Source of the DNA: Bosea vestrisii
GTDB lineage: Bacteria; Pseudomonadota; Alphaproteobacteria; Rhizobiales; Beijerinckiaceae
Assembly: GCF_030144325.1 (NCBI RefSeq)
Contig: NZ_CP126307.1
Span: 4,244,001 to 4,308,000 of the forward strand
Direction: 5' to 3'
Length of the DNA stretch: 64,000 bases
Shown here piece by piece: positions 9,892 to 19,067 of this stretch; position 1 is the stretch's first letter, and each line of letters starts with the position of its first letter. The notes beneath the pieces were generated by a model, which saw only the letters and a list, made by a program, of their open reading frames with translations, did not search any database and had not been told where the DNA came from. A program made the position numbers and the translations under genes.

Positions 9892-11071
9892 GGCGCTCTC
9901 CAGCAGAAGCGGTCTTGGGCGTGGTGGAGGAGATGCGGGCCAGGATGTCGTCGGCGCCGAGCGTGCCGACGAACTTGCCATCGTCGTCGACGACCGCGAT
10001 CGGGCAGCCGCCGCGATAGCTGCGCGCAACTTCCAGCAGCTTCGCGCCCGGCCCGACGCTGACATAGTCGGCGCTCGGTGCCCCGATCTCGCCGCTGCTG
10101 CGGGCCTTGCCGCAGGCGTCTGCGTCGAGCGTGCCGAGGATCCTGCCCTCGTGGTCCAGCACGAAGCCCGGCCCACCGGTCTCGCCGACGAGGCTGCCGC
10201 GCTCCGATTGCAGGATCGGCTCGCCGGCGCGCATCACTGAGCGCGCGTCGAATAGGCGGGCCCGGTCGATCTCGCGGGTGAAGGCGGCGACATAGTCGCT
10301 GCCCGGCTCCAGCACGATCGATTGTGGCGTGCCCTCACGGACCAGCTCGCCCTCGGACATGATGGCGATGCGGGTGCCGAGCTTCAGCGCCTCCTGGAAG
10401 TCATGGGTGATGAACAGGATCGTCTTGTTCAGCGTGCGCTGCAGGCGGAGCAATTCGTCCTGCATCTCGGTGCGGATCAGCGGATCGAGTGCGCTGAACG
10501 CCTCGTCCATGATCAGCACGTCCGCATCGGTCGCGAGCGCGCGGGCGAGGCCGACCCGCTGGCGCATGCCGCCCGAGAGCTCGTGCGGGAAATGATAGCC
10601 CCAGCGGCCAAGGCCGACCACGGTCAGCACCTCCTCGGCCCGGCGGCGTCGCTCGGCCGGAGCAATGCCGCGCAGCTTGAGGCCGAATTCGACGTTCTCG
10701 ATGACGCGCTTGTTGGGCAGCAGCGCAAAGTGCTGGAAGACCATGGATATGCGAGTGCGGCGCACCTCGCGCAGGTCATCCTCCCCAAGCGGCACGATGT
10801 CACGACCATCGAGCAGGATCTTGCCTGCGCTCGGTTCGTTCAACCGGTTGATACAACGCGCCAGCGTGGACTTGCCGGACCCCGACAAGCCCATGACCAT
10901 GTACATGGCGCCCTGCGGCACGGTCAGCGAGACGTTGTTGAGGCCGACGACGGCGCCGAGCCTCTCGAAGACCTCGTTCTTGTCGCCACCCTTGGCCAGG
11001 ATATCCAGCGCAGGCCCCGGCGTGCTGGAAAATATCTTGTACAGATTCTGGATCTGCAGTCGCTCAGTCAT
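9878..11071 (-). CDS. proV: Glycine betaine/proline-type ABC transporter ATP-binding protein with CBS domains
   Basis: A 397-residue ATPase of the ProV/OpuAA type. Walker A is GLSGSGKST (about 69-77), the signature is LSGGMRQRVGLARAL, and Walker B is VLIMDEAFSALDP. The C-terminal third carries a CBS-domain pair (GPGFVLDHEGRILGTLDAD and CPIAVVDDDGKFVGTLGADD), which in the family senses ionic strength or nucleotide. It is the first gene of the proV-proW-proX order on the minus strand. The transporter follows the monooxygenase gene run on the same strand, so it may import that pathway's substrate rather than serve osmoprotection. Confidence 0.94.
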   Translation of the reverse strand: MTERLQIQNLYKIFSSTPGPALDILAKGGDKNEVFERLGAVVGLNNVSLTVPQGAMYMVMGLSGSGKSTLARCINRLNEPSAGKILLDGRDIVPLGEDDLREVRRTRISMVFQHFALLPNKRVIENVEFGLKLRGIAPAERRRRAEEVLTVVGLGRWGYHFPHELSGGMRQRVGLARALATDADVLIMDEAFSALDPLIRTEMQDELLRLQRTLNKTILFITHDFQEALKLGTRIAIMSEGELVREGTPQSIVLEPGSDYVAAFTREIDRARLFDARSVMRAGEPILQSERGSLVGETGGPGFVLDHEGRILGTLDADACGKARSSGEIGAPSADYVSVGPGAKLLEVARSYRGGCPIAVVDDDGKFVGTLGADDILARISSTTPKTASAGERHVQG

Positions 11072-11225
11072 CTCGAACCCTCCTCTCGGTGCCCGATTGC
11101 ACCGGGCTTGTTCGACCTGCCTGCCGCCTTAGTAAGAGCCGGCAGAACTTGTGCGTCTTCCTGCGATCCGCAGGAGAATGAAAACCTTCCCTCGTCTCCC
11201 ACGAGGAAGACCGGCGTCTCTTGCG

Positions 11226-11540
11226 TCAGCGCAGCGGCGAGAAATCCGTCGGCAGCAGAATCCGGTTCTCGGCCTGCTCGATGGTCTCCGAAAGCTTGGG
11301 CAGAAAGGCCTGCCAGCGCGGGTCGTCCGCGAGCTGCTGGCGCCGGCGCGTCCTGTCCTCGAAATCGGCATAGGCCCAGAGATGCGTTACGTGGCTGAGC
11401 GGCCCGATCTCGGTGGTGAAGTAGCCGACCAGCTGGCCGAGGATCGGCCGCTGGATCTCCAGCCCCTCCTCCCGCACCAGCTGAAGATAGCGGCCCATAC
11501 GGCCGGTGCGGATGCGATAGATCCGTTCCTCGACGATCAT
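11226..11540 (-). CDS. NIPSNAP family protein
   Basis: A 104-residue single-domain NIPSNAP protein (dimeric ferredoxin-like alpha/beta barrel). MIVEERIYRIRTGRMGRYLQL at the start and THLWAYADFEDRTRRRQQLADDPRWQAFLPK are the hallmark segments. Bacterial members are small proteins found in degradation gene clusters, with no agreed catalytic role. The ATG at 11540 overlaps the end of the alpha/beta hydrolase by four bases, so it is the last coupled gene of the monooxygenase run. It is separated from proV by 154 bp. Confidence 0.9.
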   Translation of the reverse strand: MIVEERIYRIRTGRMGRYLQLVREEGLEIQRPILGQLVGYFTTEIGPLSHVTHLWAYADFEDRTRRRQQLADDPRWQAFLPKLSETIEQAENRILLPTDFSPLR

Positions 11541-12388
11541 GCCCGTTGTCCCTCCCCGCCGTCGCCGAAGAAGCTGCGCATCAGGCTGGCGACCTGCTCG
11601 GGCGCCTCGGTCAGGATCGAGTGCCGCAGGCCCGGCAGGATGTGCAGCTGCGAGCCGGAGATGCGCTCGCACATGTAGAGCGCCATGCGTGGATTGGAGC
11701 CGGCGTCCTCCTCGCCGGTTGCGATCAGGACCGGGACGCGGATTTGGTCGAGCAGCCCGCCGAAATCGGTCTGCGCCAGCACGCGATAGGCCGCAGCATA
11801 GCACTCCGGATCGTTCTCGGCATTACGCTGGCGCAGCTTGGCGATTAGCTCGGGATTCCGCTCCTGGAAGCCTTCTGTAAGCCACCGCGAAAGCGAGGCG
11901 TCGTAATGCGAGCCGCGGTCACCCGCTTGCAAGGCCGCAAGCCGCGTCGCGACGCGCTCGCGTTCCTCCTCGTTGCGCCCGGCCACCGTCGCCAGCAGCA
12001 CGAGCCGGCGGATGCGCTGCTGATACGTCAGCGCCAGCCGCTGCGCGATCAGCCCGCCAAGCGAGAATCCGGCGAGATTGAAGCTTCCGAAGCCGACATG
12101 GTCGGCCAGCGCCAGCACGTCGCCGACGAAATCGTCGATCTCGTAGCGCCCGCGCACCTTGCTTGAGCGGCCATGGCCGCGCAGGTCGAAGGTGAGTATG
12201 CGGAAGCGATCGGAGAGGCGCTCCGCCACGCCCTCCCAGGCCTCCAGATAGGAGCCGACGCCGTGGACACAAATGAGCGGCTCGCCGTCGCCCTGCAGGC
12301 GATAATTCAGCGTCACGCCGCCGACGGTCAGGCTCTGCGGCCCATCCGTCGGCCCGGCACGCCGGGCGGCTGAGGTTCCGACGGCCAC
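11537..12388 (-). CDS. Alpha/beta-fold hydrolase
   Basis: A 283-residue alpha/beta hydrolase without signal peptide, starting with GTG three bases after the monooxygenase stop. The oxyanion segment is ICVHGVGSYLEAW, the nucleophile elbow is GFSLGG (Ser in G-x-S-x-G), the acid is likely in IATGEEDAGSNP, and the catalytic His is in LPGLRHSIL. It resembles RutD/3-oxoadipate enol-lactonase-like enzymes that hydrolyse the product of a flavin monooxygenase. Coupling to the LLM gene upstream and NIPSNAP downstream supports a step in the same pathway. The bond cleaved (ester, lactone or amide) is unknown. Confidence 0.9.
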   Translation of the reverse strand: MAVGTSAARRAGPTDGPQSLTVGGVTLNYRLQGDGEPLICVHGVGSYLEAWEGVAERLSDRFRILTFDLRGHGRSSKVRGRYEIDDFVGDVLALADHVGFGSFNLAGFSLGGLIAQRLALTYQQRIRRLVLLATVAGRNEEERERVATRLAALQAGDRGSHYDASLSRWLTEGFQERNPELIAKLRQRNAENDPECYAAAYRVLAQTDFGGLLDQIRVPVLIATGEEDAGSNPRMALYMCERISGSQLHILPGLRHSILTEAPEQVASLMRSFFGDGGEGQRA

Positions 12389-12391
12389 GGC

Positions 12392-13493
12392 TCAGTACCC
12401 CACGGCGGCGAGGCGTGGCTCTTGCTTTGCCGCTTGGGCCTTGTCCCGCTCGCGGGCGATGAAATGCGGCATCACCTCGTCGATGAAGAGGCGCAGCGTC
12501 CGCATCTGCAGCTCGAAAGGCAGATTGAACGAGAGGCCAAGGCAGTACTGATCGACGCCGGCCTCCTCATAGACCTGCAGCTTGCGGATCACCTCATCGG
12601 GCGTGCCGAACATCAAATTGTCGCGCACGGCCTGCGGATTGTAGTTGTCGCGATTGGCGATAGTCTCGAAAGGAATAGCCTCGGGGAAACCGTTCGTCAC
12701 CGCGCCGCTGTTCTGCATCAGGTTCTCGAAATAGCCGCCGTAATCGACCGAGTGCCGGACAGCCAGCTCCCAGTCTGCTTGCCGGTCGTAGACGCAGGTG
12801 CGCCGCTGCATCATCAGGCGCGGGCGGGGGGTGCTCGGGGTGGTCGGCGACCGCCTTGCGGAACTTCTCGCCGAGCACGCCGACCTCGGCCGGCGGTGCC
12901 GAAAGCGGCGTCGAGAGAATGTTGGCGCCGATGCCGACCGCCCAGTCGAAAGTGCCGGGATCGCGCGCCGCGACCCAGATCGCAGGATGGGGTTGCTGCA
13001 GGGGCTTGGGCACCGAGGTCGCGAGCGGAAACTTCCAGTAGTGCCCGTCATGCTCATAGTCGCCGGCCCAGAGCTTCTGCACCGCCGGCACCAGCTCTTT
13101 CATATAACCAACGCCTTCCTGCTGCGGAATGCCGCCGGCCATGCGGTCGAACTCGTACTGATAGGCGCCGCGCGCGATGCCGAATTCGAGGCGCCCGCCA
13201 GTGAGGTGGTCGCAGAGCGCAGCTTCGCCGGCCAGCCGGATCGGCGACCAGTAGGGCGCGACTAGCGTTGCGGTGCCGAGCCGAATGCGGTCGGTGTGCT
13301 GGGCGAGCCAGGTCAGCGTCTGGAAGGGGTTGGGCGAGATCGTGCACTCGATGGTGTGATGCTCGGCGGTCCACAATGTCTCGAAGCCGCCCTCGTCGGC
13401 GACCTTCGCCAAGGCGCGGAAATTCTTGACGGCGTCCTGCATGGACTCGCCCGGCGAGAAGCGCTCCATGCTGATGGAAACGGCGAATTTCAT
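12392..13493 (-). CDS. LLM-class flavin-dependent monooxygenase (frameshifted)
   Basis: Bacterial-luciferase-like TIM-barrel monooxygenase that uses reduced FMN supplied by a partner reductase. The N-terminal part (MKFAVSISMERFSPGES..., TLWTAEHHTIECTISPNPF, RIRLGTATLVAPYWSPIRLAGE, GRLEFGIARGAYQYEF) sits in one frame. The C-terminal part (from PRLMMQRRTCVYD to the end) sits in another. The switch falls in the G6 run at 12826-12831; removing one base gives 366 residues, normal for the class. The reductase partner is at 15055. Whether the break is real or a base-call error needs the reads; gene identity is secure. Confidence 0.88.
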
Positions 13494-13528
13494 GGCTTTC
13501 CTCCGTTTTGGCTTCTGTCGCGGACAGC

Positions 13529-15039
13529 TCAGCGCAGGCGAATGACGAACGGGTCCTGCATGGCGCCCGAGTAGTCGATGAGAACGTTCTTCAGGCGCGA
13601 GAACTCGCGCATCACCTCGAAGCCGCCGCGGCGGCCATAGCCACTGTTCTTCATGCCGCCATTGGCGGACATGTAGGCAGCGGAACGGTAGGTGTTGATC
13701 CAGACGGTGCCGGCATCGATCTCGCGGGCGAAGCGCATCGCCCGGTCGATGTCCTTGGTCCAGATGCCCGAGGCCAGGCCGTATTCGGTGTCGTTGGCGA
13801 GCTGAATCATCTCGGCTTCGGTTTTGAACGGCACGATGCCGACGACCGGCCCGAAGATCTCCTCGCGCATGAAGCGCATGTCGTTGCGGGCCTCGACCAT
13901 CACGGTCGGCTCGAAATACCAGCCGCGCGCCAGCGCCCCGTCCTGCGGCTTGCGGCCGCCGGCCGCGACCTTGGCGCCCTCGCGTACGCCAGAGCCGACA
14001 TAGTCCTCGATCTTGGCGAGCTGGGCCGCCAGCGCGACCGGGCCGATGTCGGTGTCCTCGACCTGCGGGTGGCCGACCTTGATGCGGCGAGTGCGCTCGA
14101 CCAGCGCCTCGACGAAGCGGTCGTAGACCGGCTGCTCAACGAAGCAGCGCGAGCCGGCGACGCAGGTCTGGCCGGCGGCGGCGAAGACGCCAGAAACGAC
14201 GCCGTTCACCGCCCGGTCGATGTCGACATCGGAGAAGATGACATGGGGCGACTTGCCCCCAGCTCCATCTGGCAGGGCGCGAGGTTCTGCGCGGCGTTGC
14301 CGGCGATCTTGCGCCCAGTAAAGGTCGAGCCGGTGAAGACGTATTTGGCGATGCCGGGATGGCGCGTCAGCGCCTCGCCGGTGGTGGCACCGTCGCCGGT
14401 GACGACGTTGAGAACGCCCGGCGGGATGCCGGCCTCGATCGCCAACTCCGCCAGTGCGAGGCTCGACGCCGTCGCATGTTCAGAGGGCTTCACGACGATG
14501 GCGTTGCCGATGGCAAGGCAGGGCGCCAGCGTGCCCGTCAGCATCATCAGCGGCGAGTTCCAGGGGATGATCATGCCGATCACGCCAAGCGGCTCGCGCA
14601 GGTTGAAGTTCAGCGAGTCGAGCTTGTTGACCGGGATCGTGTCGCCCTGGAGCTTGTCGGCCATGCCGGCGAAGTAGAGGTAGGAATCCGGGATGGCCCG
14701 CATCTGGGCCCGCATCTCCTTGAGAAGCTTGCCGTTGTCGCGGCACTCAATCATCGCCAGCTCGTCGGCGTTCTCGAGCACGAGCTCGCCGAGCCGGCGC
14801 ACCAGCTTGCCGCGCTCCGTCTGGGTCATGCGGCGCCAGGCCGGGTTGACGAACGCGGCTCGCGCCGAGCGCACGGCGGCGTCGACATCGGCGGCATCGC
14901 CCTGCGCGAACTCGTACCAGGGCTCGGCCGTGGTCGGGTCGTAGGACGGCACATAGACGCCGCTCTTCGGCGCAACGAAGGCGCCGTCGATGAACAGGCC
15001 CTGACGCGAACCTTCGAGAGATGTGACGGTCGTCTGCAT
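13529..15039 (-). CDS. Aldehyde dehydrogenase, NAD(P)-dependent (frameshifted)
   Basis: ALDH-superfamily enzyme oxidising an aldehyde to a carboxylate. The upstream piece carries MIIPWNSPLMMLTGTLAPCLAIGNAIVVKPSEHA (cofactor cleft) and VFTGSTFTGRKIA. It then breaks at MELGASRP, where MELGGKSPHVIF is expected. The downstream piece begins NGVVSGVFAAAGQTCVAGSR with the catalytic Cys and contains EEIFGPVVGI. Adding one base to the C5 run at 14256-14260 restores a 503-residue protein with the Glu of ELGGK in place. It lies between the flavin reductase and the monooxygenase, so it probably oxidises an aldehyde released by the oxygenase. Confidence 0.9.
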
Positions 15040-15054
15040 GATCGCTTTACCGGC

Positions 15055-16035
15055 TCAGGATTGCGGAACGGTGGTCCAGGGCTGCGCCTCGCCGACCATG
15101 GCGAGACGGCCGCCATCGTTGGAATCCATGTAGATTCCGAAGCGCTTGCCGGCGCTTTCGCGCGCATAGCGCCGCAGCATCGAGCTGATCTCGCGGGTCG
15201 GAATCTCGCCGTAGGGCAGTGCGTCGATCGGGAAGAAGCGGAGCCCCGGCGAGAGCGCGACCGAGGCGGAATCCTGCGCCAGCCTGGCGCGGTAGATCAG
15301 GTAGCCCGGATCGCCGTCGCTCACGTCGAAGACGGAGTAGAGGAAAGTGTCGTCCGGCACGAGCGTCAGAGCATCGCCGCCGTCGAGCTTCAACTCATTG
15401 TCGGCGATGCGGCGCTTGGCACTCGGCAGCACCCAGCCACCCTTGCCGTCGGCACGAAGCAGAAGCTGCCCGTCCGACTCGATCAGGTAGCCGACGATCA
15501 TGCCGTGGGATTCGAGCCAGCCCGGCGGCAGCGGGTCCTTCACATTGGCATAGCGGCCCCGGCAGAAGCCGAGCGGCGCGGACGGGCTGGTGCCGAAGGC
15601 CTGCACCTCGCCGATCAGCACGACATGGTCGCCGGCGTCGACGCGGTTGTGGACCGTGCAGTCGAACCAGGTCAGGCAATCGGTCAAGACTGGCGCGCCG
15701 GTGTGGGCACGATCGTGATTGACGGTGTCGAACTTGTTCGCAGCCTTGGAAGCGAACAGGTTCGAGATGTCGGTTTGGGCCTCGTGCAGCAGGTTGACTG
15801 CGAAGGAATCCGAGTGGTTGAAGGCGCTGTAGCTATGGGCGCTCTTGCCGACGCAGACCAGGAGCAGAGGCGGATCGAGCGAGACCGAGGTGAAGGAGTT
15901 CGCGGTCATGCCCCGCGGGGTGCCGTCGGCATCGCGCGTGGTGATCACGGTGACGCCGGTCACGAAGGTGCCGAAAGCGCGACGCAGCGCGACCGGATCG
16001 ATCGCAGTGGCTGTCTTTTCCGCGGTAGCGAGCAT
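15055..16035 (-). CDS. Flavin reductase family protein with C-terminal extension
   Basis: Residues about 10-165 are a HpaC/RutF-type flavin reductase domain (FGTFVTGVTVITTRDADGTPRGMTANSFTSVSLDPPLLLVCV, FAVNLLHEAQ, DHVVLIGEVQAF). It would supply FMNH2 to the LLM monooxygenase. A second part of about 160 residues follows (LLLRADGKGGWVLPSAKRR..., FLYSVFDVSDGDPGYLIYRARL). Its strand order recalls a Nudix-like fold, but no Nudix catalytic box is visible. I chose the ATG at 16035 because GAGGTGAGGCGG precedes it; the earlier TTG at 16053 has none. Typical flavin reductases are 160-190 residues, so the doubled length is the notable feature. Confidence 0.88.
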   Translation of the reverse strand: MLATAEKTATAIDPVALRRAFGTFVTGVTVITTRDADGTPRGMTANSFTSVSLDPPLLLVCVGKSAHSYSAFNHSDSFAVNLLHEAQTDISNLFASKAANKFDTVNHDRAHTGAPVLTDCLTWFDCTVHNRVDAGDHVVLIGEVQAFGTSPSAPLGFCRGRYANVKDPLPPGWLESHGMIVGYLIESDGQLLLRADGKGGWVLPSAKRRIADNELKLDGGDALTLVPDDTFLYSVFDVSDGDPGYLIYRARLAQDSASVALSPGLRFFPIDALPYGEIPTREISSMLRRYARESAGKRFGIYMDSNDGGRLAMVGEAQPWTTVPQS

Positions 16036-16159
16036 CCGCCTCACCTCGATCAATGCGGGATCGTGGTGAGAGGCTAGGCGCCAGCATTGCCTTTCGCTTC
16101 CTACGAATAGCTGGATAGATTCGGGAAATGTTTCGCCGGATCGGCGGAGCTGATATCTC

Positions 16160-17970
16160 TCACGCCACCGTCACTTCGCTACTCTCGATGACGCCGTGCA
16201 GCCGGATGGCGAGCTCGATGGCAAAACGCTTGTCGGCCGTTTCCGGATCGATGCCGAAGAGATCCTGGATGCGCGAGAGGCGGTAGCGCAAGCTCGTGAC
16301 GTGCAGCCCCATCGCGTCGGCGCAGGCCTGGGCGCGGCAGCCCTCGCGCAGATAGGCGGCAAGCGTCTCCAGATAAGGCGTATTGTGCTTGCGGTCATGC
16401 GCGATCACCGCGCCGATCGCCCCATCGACGAAGCTACGGACATCGGCCGACTCGGCTGCGCCGATCAGCATCGGCATCGGACCGAAGTCGAAGGCCGACA
16501 GGGTCCCGCTGCGGCCGAAGGAGCGGGCGATCCGGATCATCCGCCAGCAACGCTCCCATTCCTTCGGATAGCTCTCGAGCCCGTCGCAAACACCGCCGAG
16601 CACCACGATCGGCTCGCGGCTGAAGCTGTGGCGCAGGATTTCGACCACGCGGCGCGCCAGTTTCGCCGCCCGCTCGGCCCCCCATTCTTTTCCCCAGGAA
16701 CGAGGCAGACGAGTCCGCCACCGACTGCGATGACGTTGACCGGCAGGTTCATCTGGCGCGCGAGCCGGCTCACGGCGTGATGGCAGTCGACGCTGATATC
16801 GGCGGGCTGGGTCGGACCATCGGGAAAGTCCACCACGATCATCCAGGCCGGCGCGCCAAGCGCGAGCCCGAGCCGGCGGCCGCGCAGGACAATGTCGTCG
16901 GCATCTCGCCAGCGCCGTTCGACGATCTCGAAGAAGAGCTCGGTCAGGGTGCGCGTCTCGAAGCGGAAGCGGATGACGCTGCGCATCATCTGCACGCTGA
17001 GCGCAAATTTCACGCTGTCGAGCAGGAGCCGCTGGAGGTCCCCGCCGCTCTCCCCGCTCTCCGGAAAGATCACCAGCGCGCCGACCGGCTGGCCATCGAC
17101 ATCGAGCGCCTCGATCCTTGCCGCGATCTGCGACCGCTGCGCCCCCTCATCGAGGTGAAGGCTCTGCGGCTCGACCCGGCCGGCCGCCACGGCGTCCCGA
17201 GCGACAGACGTGATCTGCGCGCCGATCGTGCCGTCGAGCGCCGCCTGCCAGGCCGCGTCGTCGTAGCGCAGCGGCGCCGGCGAGCGGCTGGCCGTGAGCG
17301 CATTCCCGGCGAAATCCACGACCACGATCGCCTCTGGCAGCAGCCCGGCGAGCATGGTGGAAAGAGCCGCGGTCGAGCCGCCCGACAGAACCTCCTGCAA
17401 CAGTATGGTCTGGGTTTGCAGGGCGTTCTGCAACTGCTCTGCCGCCAGCCGCTGCGCCCGCAGTTGGTGCTCGCGCGCCACCGCGATGCCGCCGAGATGG
17501 ACGATCATGCTCATGAAGGCGAGGTCGTCGCCGGACACATCGGTCACGCCGCGCGAGACAACGTTCAGCACCAATGGCCGTCCCTGCGCGTCGAAGCAGC
17601 TCATCGGCAGCACGAGCACGGTGCGATAGTCGCGCTCGAAGGCCTCGCGGCGGTAGCCCGGGAACTCCTCCGAGGCGCGTGCGTCACGGATATAGACGGG
17701 CTCGTTGCGCTGGAGCGCGATCAAGGCGGGGCTCGTCGCCAGCTCCCAGCGGTTCTCCAGCGGCCGGCGCAACAATGTCGGGTCGTGCCGGACGATGACG
17801 TGCGCCTCGCCATGCGCCGCGTCGATCGCCATGATCGAGCCCAGCGCCCAGCCACCATGCTCGCAGGCAGCTCTGATCAGGTCGCGAAGCACCGTGTCGA
17901 GATCGCCGCCGGAATTGATCCGGCTCGCGACGTCGCGCAGCGAGCGCATTTGCGAGGCCTGGTCCGCCAC
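16160..17970 (-). CDS. PucR-type helix-turn-helix regulator with GAF domain (frameshifted)
   Basis: A large regulator: N-terminal GAF-like sensor (about residues 5-180), a central region with the usual PucR/CdaR GGDEF-like fold, and a C-terminal PucR helix-turn-helix (YLREGCRAQACADAMGLHVTSLRYRLSRIQDLFG). The frame changes after VPGEKNGG. The C-terminal piece continues from ERAAKLARRVVEIL in another frame. Adding one base to the C6 run at 16678-16683 gives 603 residues, suitable for the family. It reads in the same direction as the reductase/monooxygenase genes just downstream and divergently from the AA_synth gene, so it is the probable activator of both. Confidence 0.85.
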
Positions 17971-18115
17971 CGTGCTGATCCTTCCTTAGCGGTCGATCTT
18001 ACGCCGCATCGCAGGTCGTTCCACGATTTTTTTCCAGCGATCCGATGGAAGACGAAGCGGCAGCGCGGCCGCTACGTTTCACCACCGTTTCACAATCGCA
18101 TTGGGTGGACACGCC

Positions 18116-18706
18116 ATGGACTACGGCCTGCGCAAGATCTCGACCTTCGTCGAGGAAACCTTCATCGAGGGCGGCAAGGCCGCCGACAAGCCGGTGCGTT
18201 TCATCGTTGTCGCCGCCGTCCTGCGCAACCCCTGGGCTGGGCAGGGCTTCGTCGACAACCTGCGCCCCGAGATCCTGCGCATCGCCCCGCATCTAGGCGC
18301 GGAGCTCACCAGGCGCCTCGTCGCGGTGATGCCGGCCGAGCAGGTCGAGGCCTATGGCAAGGCCGCCGCCGTCGGCTCCAATGGCGAGATCGAGCACGCC
18401 TCGGCGCTGATCCACACGCTGCGCTTCGGCAACATGTTCCGCGAGGCCGTCAAGGGCACCGCCTATCTGAGCTTCACCAACACGCGCAACGCGCCGGGCG
18501 CCCTGCTGTCGCTGCCGATGATCCACAAGAGCGAGACCGGCAAGCGCTCGCACTTCCTCACCGCCCAATTCCAGATCCCGGATGCGCCGGCCGCTGACGA
18601 GGTGCTTGTCGCCATCGGCGCCGCCGACAACAGCCGCGCGCATCCGCGCCTCGCCGACCGCTTTCAGGACATGGAAGAGATGAAGCAGGAACTGGAGACC
18701 GCCTGA
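18116..18706 (+). CDS. Amino acid synthesis family protein (AA_synth, PF06684-like)
   Basis: A 196-residue protein of the AA_synth family (formerly DUF1185), of unproven biochemistry, related in fold to small amide- or carbamoyl-handling proteins. Family segments include MDYGLRKISTFVEETFIEGG at the start, RIAPHLGAEL, and ALIHTLRFGNMFREAVKGTAYLSFTNTRNAPGALLSLPMIHK. GGTGGA lies about 8 bases before the ATG at 18116, which fixes the start. It diverges from the PucR regulator, and an intrinsic terminator follows at 18747. Its family is often found beside LLM monooxygenases and aldehyde dehydrogenases, which fits this locus. Confidence 0.85.
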   Translation: MDYGLRKISTFVEETFIEGGKAADKPVRFIVVAAVLRNPWAGQGFVDNLRPEILRIAPHLGAELTRRLVAVMPAEQVEAYGKAAAVGSNGEIEHASALIHTLRFGNMFREAVKGTAYLSFTNTRNAPGALLSLPMIHKSETGKRSHFLTAQFQIPDAPAADEVLVAIGAADNSRAHPRLADRFQDMEEMKQELETA

Positions 18707-18746
18707 GCGCATCGCGCTAGCACCACTCGGCATCCGCCGATCGAGA

Positions 18747-18775
18747 AAGGGTCCGCCATGTCGGCGGGCCCTTTT
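18747..18775 (+). terminator. Rho-independent terminator after AA_synth gene
   Basis: AAGGGTCCGCC (18747-18757) pairs with GGCGGGCCCTT (18763-18773) with one G-T wobble and a 5-base loop, followed by a short T run. It ends the plus-strand transcript about 40 bases past the stop and sits before the convergent aminotransferase remnant. Confidence 0.8.
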
Positions 18776-18808
18776 GCATGTGCGGGCTGCTTCAGCCATT
18801 GCGGCGCC

Positions 18809-19067
18809 TCAGGCCAGCTTGACGTTCTCGCGGGCGAGCTCGTCCATGACCTGAAGCACGGCCTGCTCGGCGATGCCGACGATCTCGTCGATCTCGTCCC
18901 TCGTCGTCACCAGCGGCGGGGGCGAAACCGAGGATCTCGCCATGGGGCATCGCACGCGCGATCAGGCCGCGATCGCGCGCCGCCTTGGAGATGCGCGCCC
19001 CGACTTTGAGGCCCGCATCGAAGCGGGTCTTGGCAGCGCGATCAGCGACGAATTCGAGCGCCCAGCA
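18809..19067 (-). pseudogene. C-terminal remnant of a class III aminotransferase
   Basis: The frame encodes CWALEFVADRAAKTRFDAGLKVGARISKAARDRGLIARAMPHGEILGFAP and then, after one extra base in the G5 run at 18918-18922, LVTTRDEIDEIVGIAEQAVLQVMDELARENVKLA. That is the last ~85 residues of an omega-transaminase-type enzyme. Everything upstream, including the PLP lysine, is missing. The break coincides with the terminal inverted repeat of the IS6-type element at 19068. The gene was evidently part of the monooxygenase locus before insertion and deletion. Confidence 0.75.

Noticed and set aside
8692..10062. 456-codon plus-strand frame over proX/proW
   Set aside because: Antisense shadow with His/Asp/Arg-rich nonsense composition.
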